DNA of 6,209 nt. It comes from Candidatus Dojkabacteria bacterium. Lineage in GTDB: Bacteria; Patescibacteria; Dojkabacteria; SC72. The position numbers and the translations under genes were made by a program. How positions within the stretch are numbered: the stretch's first letter is position 1; each line of letters begins with the position of its first letter. The stretch covers positions 1,340-7,548 of the forward strand of contig JALNYV010000039.1 of the NCBI GenBank assembly GCA_023229785.1, read 5' to 3'. Below, piece after piece: positions 3,697 through 6,209 of the stretch. The notes under the pieces are model-generated. The model was not told the DNA's origin. It saw nothing but the letters and a program-made list of their open reading frames with translations, and did no database searches.

Positions 3697-6209
3697 TTAT
3701 TGGGACAATAGTATTTTTAGTTGTTTTGCTACTTCTGTAGTAATAATTCCTTTTTTGACGTATGAATCCCAAAGTGCAGCTTTCTCTGCGGGAGTTTTAG
3801 CTTTGTCAAGTTGTCTTTTAATAGCTCTAGCTCTGTCCCCATCTTTAACTGTTTGTTTTCTAATATTTTTTTCAGAAGCTGTTACTTTTAAAGTGTCGTC
3901 ACTTATTAAGTCTTTAATATCGCTGACGTTTGCTTTAGTTATTCTTCCTGACTTTACTAATTCGTCCCACTTAGCTGCTTTCTCTTGTGGTGTTTTCATC
4001 TTACTGATCTCCCCGTAAATTCCTTTTGAAGATACTGGCTCGTAACTTGATAATTCTTGTGATGTTCTTAACGGTGAAAAAGCGTTGAATAGTGGTGCAT
4101 ATCTTTTTGATTCTTCTCCTTTGCTGTTAACATAAGGTTCTAGGCTCTTGGAAGCAAACGGTATTTGCGAAATTATACTTTTACCCATTTGTTCTGGAAC
4201 TGATCCACCTGATGTTTTTCTGTAAACAGGATCAATAAGTTTTGCGATCCAACCCTGTAGGGCTCTATAAGGTATAAGTTGTGAAGGAATATTCGCCAGA
4301 CTTCTTCCTTGCTTGTATTCATCTCCCCTGACTGCATCTATTACGTCCCCTATTCCTTGCATGTAAGACTGGTCTGCAAAGAATTGTAAGAATCCTAACG
4401 ATCCCTTACCAGCAGTCATCATTATATTATCATTTGCTCCATTATCTTTAGCCCATTTCATAGCCGATGCCATAGCTATTGGATATGATATTGGACCAAG
4501 TTTTGAGTAAGATACCCATTTATCACCCATTTTTATTGAGTAAGGTTGTAGTCCTGCTTCGTAAAAGGCTTCTCTATCCTTAGCGTTAGTAGGTGTATCC
4601 CACGTCGTAAGTCCTGAATCTGCTAAGGCGTAAGCTGTAGCAAAAACACCTGATCCAATAATAGCTTTTGAAAGTTGTACCATTGGTTCTTTTGAACCTT
4701 TAACTGTTGCTATACCTAGGGGAGAATATTCAACACCCTGTTTTAGTATGTTTGTGGGTGTCTGTAAGAAAGGAACTATCCACTTTCCTCCTGGCAAATG
4801 TCTTAATTGATTAACACCCACGTTCCACTTATCCCAAAGTTGTAGAAGTCCACCTTGACCTAATTTTCCATCAGGATCAAATGCTTGTCTAAATGTTCTA
4901 TAGTCTGCTGAGGCTTCTGCTCTCTTTAAAGCTTCTGCTCCTGTTATACCTACTTTTTCAAGAGATTTTAATTCACCACTTGTGACCATAGTTCTCGCCA
5001 GTTGATCCATTCCCTCTAACGCTCTAAGGGGGGTTGTATATAACTTATGTAATTTACCTGTCCCTGTTGGAATAAAATCAACATCTGGTTTTCGTAGCCC
5101 TCCATCACCCAAAACAATAGATTTAAATTTACTAAATCCTTCAGGTAACGCTTTCCAATATGCTTTAGCATAATCTACACCCTGACTGGCGAAATACTTT
5201 TGTTCTGATCCTGTAAGTCTTGATCTGGCAAAGTCTAATGTGCCAGTTATAGTTTTTTCTATTGGTGCTACGATACCACCCTGCAAAAAGTTGGAGAATA
5301 TATTAACTATCTGAGTTAGAGGACTTGAAAGCATGTTTGTATATCTGTATTCCTCTAACATTTCAAGAATACTGGCTGGTTTAAACTTTCTATAAAATGC
5401 TGTCACTTCCGAAGCGTTATCCCAATCTACATTCTTTGATGCTTCTATAAGTCGTTTAGTTTTAATACCTAGTTTTTGTAAATCTCTAACAACGGCTTCT
5501 TTAATAGTTGAGTTTTCAGCATCAACGGCAAAAGCTCTTAAACTTCTACCTTTGTCTGAGGCTTGTGATGACACAATCTCAAGTTGAGCCAAAAACTCTG
5601 GACTTAAACCTTTCTTGGCTGATTCTGATTTTAGGAAGTTTCTTGATGCTTGTAGTGCTTTTAAAAACTGTGCTGATTCTTCTCGGCTCATAACCGTGTC
5701 CAGCATTACAGCTTTTCTACCTCCTATTATAATTTGTTTATTTGTAAGCGGAGCACCTTTTCTTTTTTCTAATACTGGTCGCATTTGTTCGACAACTTCA
5801 TCTAACTTTCTGGCACTTTCTCCTTTTAGACCAAGTCTTTCTTTATTTATATTAAAAGCATATTTATCTTCTTGTGGTATAATTACTTTTGATGAAGAAT
5901 CTGCCTTACTTACTTCAACTTGCTTTGGGACTTGTGGCACTTCCGATTGTTTTATTGCTGGGACTATTTGTGGTTGCGTTTGTATTTTCCCTGTTTGTAA
6001 CACTTCTGGCACTTTTGTAGGTACTTCTACTCCTTTAGATTGGTTGTGTGGAAGTTTAAGTTCTTTTGTTGTGAATCCAATATTTAATTTAGGATTTAAT
6101 ATTTGATCTTCTGCTCCACCTAAAATTACTCTTATTGAATTAAGGTAGTCTTTAGGATCTGGGTTTAATTTTTGTATTTGTTTGATTGCATTACTTCCCC
6201 TAATCTTTG
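3697..6209 (-). CDS. Large polyvalent-type phage protein (LPD38-like), N-terminus outside window
   Basis: The frame is open from the window edge to TAA at 3699-3697, giving 836 visible codons; the real start lies upstream. Visible residues about 60-115 are a low-complexity linker rich in Pro, Val and Gln. Residues about 120-330 are helical, with GRSLRAF resembling a GRxLxA motif common in such proteins. Residues about 330-650 resemble the LPD38 region of phage large polyvalent proteins (GMDQLARTM, then PFLQTPTNILKQGVEYSPLG at 479 on). A hydrophobic stretch IIGSGVFATAYALAD follows at about 516-530, and then LGPISYPIAMASAMKWA. The C-terminus carries two SHOCT-like repeats. Polyvalent proteins are thought to be packaged and delivered with phage DNA, with effector domains upstream of the LPD parts. 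Only the C-terminal, probably non-enzymatic, part is seen. The LPD38 match is from memory of the pattern. A large internal virion or structural protein is the alternative. Confidence 0.75.
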   Translation of the reverse strand, partial: KIRGSNAIKQIQKLNPDPKDYLNSIRVILGGAEDQILNPKLNIGFTTKELKLPHNQSKGVEVPTKVPEVLQTGKIQTQPQIVPAIKQSEVPQVPKQVEVSKADSSSKVIIPQEDKYAFNINKERLGLKGESARKLDEVVEQMRPVLEKRKGAPLTNKQIIIGGRKAVMLDTVMSREESAQFLKALQASRNFLKSESAKKGLSPEFLAQLEIVSSQASDKGRSLRAFAVDAENSTIKEAVVRDLQKLGIKTKRLIEASKNVDWDNASEVTAFYRKFKPASILEMLEEYRYTNMLSSPLTQIVNIFSNFLQGGIVAPIEKTITGTLDFARSRLTGSEQKYFASQGVDYAKAYWKALPEGFSKFKSIVLGDGGLRKPDVDFIPTGTGKLHKLYTTPLRALEGMDQLARTMVTSGELKSLEKVGITGAEALKRAEASADYRTFRQAFDPDGKLGQGGLLQLWDKWNVGVNQLRHLPGGKWIVPFLQTPTNILKQGVEYSPLGIATVKGSKEPMVQLSKAIIGSGVFATAYALADSGLTTWDTPTNAKDREAFYEAGLQPYSIKMGDKWVSYSKLGPISYPIAMASAMKWAKDNGANDNIMMTAGKGSLGFLQFFADQSYMQGIGDVIDAVRGDEYKQGRSLANIPSQLIPYRALQGWIAKLIDPVYRKTSGGSVPEQMGKSIISQIPFASKSLEPYVNSKGEESKRYAPLFNAFSPLRTSQELSSYEPVSSKGIYGEISKMKTPQEKAAKWDELVKSGRITKANVSDIKDLISDDTLKVTASEKNIRKQTVKDGDRARAIKRQLDKAKTPAEKAALWDSYVKKGIITTEVAKQLKILLSQ
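3703..3798 (-). repeat. C-terminal motif copy 2 in the large protein
   Basis: This segment encodes visible residues 804-835: KTPAEKAALWDSYVKKGIIT followed by TEVAKQLKILLS. It matches copy 1 at 3901-3996 in the pattern KTPxEKAAxWDxxVKxGxIT and near its end (LLS versus LIS). It resembles the SHOCT short C-terminal domain (hydrophobic helix, then G-[IV]-IT, then a second helix), often an oligomerisation element. The resemblance is by eye. Confidence 0.75.
3901..3996 (-). repeat. C-terminal motif copy 1 in the large protein
   Basis: This segment encodes visible residues 738-769: KTPQEKAAKWDELVKSGRIT followed by KANVSDIKDLIS. It lies exactly 66 codons before copy 2. The 34-residue spacer between the two copies is charged and likely helical (SEKNIRKQTVKDGDRARAIK). 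Confidence 0.75.

Noticed and set aside
3560..3772. 70-aa version of the basic peptide starting at TTG 3772
   Set aside because: It would start inside the repeated C-terminal motif of the large gene with a TTG; the ATG at 3682 falls 14 nt after that gene's stop.
3662..4018. 118-codon plus-strand frame with hydrophobic translation
   Set aside because: It is antisense to the conserved C-terminal repeats of the large protein. The hydrophobic content arises from complementing Lys/Glu-rich codons.
3697..6012. GTG at 6012 as the start of the large protein (771 aa)
   Set aside because: The same frame continues without a stop for 65 more codons to the window edge, with no ribosome site before the GTG, and the GTG sits within a Pro/Val-rich linker.
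5508..6106. Two plus-strand frames (5508-5693 and 5615-6106)
   Set aside because: They overlap each other in different frames and lie antisense to the large protein, whose frame is open throughout.

Overview
This window looks like part of a tailed double-stranded DNA phage or prophage. It is AT-rich and tightly packed, and every supported gene lies on the minus strand, so transcription runs from position 6209 towards 1. The content fits a phage: a very large multi-domain protein resembling the 'large polyvalent proteins' of phages, an N-acetylmuramoyl-L-alanine amidase flanked by several tiny membrane proteins (a lysis cassette), a minimal HNH nuclease, a stand-alone metallophosphoesterase and small unknown proteins. 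There are no rRNA, tRNA, transposase or CRISPR features. The host cannot be named. Most starts lack a recognisable Shine-Dalgarno motif, which argues mildly against a typical Firmicutes host despite the low GC.

Layout in transcription order: (1) 6209-3697, the C-terminal 836 codons of a large protein whose start is outside the window. It has an LPD38-like helical region and ends in two copies of a ~32-residue motif. (2) 3682-3560, a 40-residue basic peptide with no acidic residues. (3) 3563-2087, the lysis cassette: a 77-aa coiled-coil plus membrane-anchor protein (XhlA-like layout), a 227-aa Amidase_3 endolysin, a 66-aa protein with one membrane segment, a 74-aa protein with two membrane segments (best holin candidate) and a 30-aa single-span peptide. 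(4) 2086-1381, a 71-aa HNH protein, a 95-aa unknown protein and a 72-aa four-cysteine unknown protein. (5) 1380-1259, a non-coding gap with a terminator-like hairpin, repeated GTGATA elements and a TATAAT box. (6) 1258-1, a metallophosphoesterase overlapping by 4 nt (ATGA) a C39-like cysteine peptidase that runs off the window.

From the large protein to the 72-aa protein, genes overlap by up to 19 nt or are 0 to 32 nt apart, which suggests one polycistronic late-type operon coupled by reinitiation. The metallophosphoesterase/C39 pair lies behind its own intergenic region and may be a separate unit. The least conventional parts are this enzyme pair, the 30-aa membrane peptide, the acid-free 40-aa peptide, the repeated C-terminal motif of the large protein and the cysteine-cluster protein.
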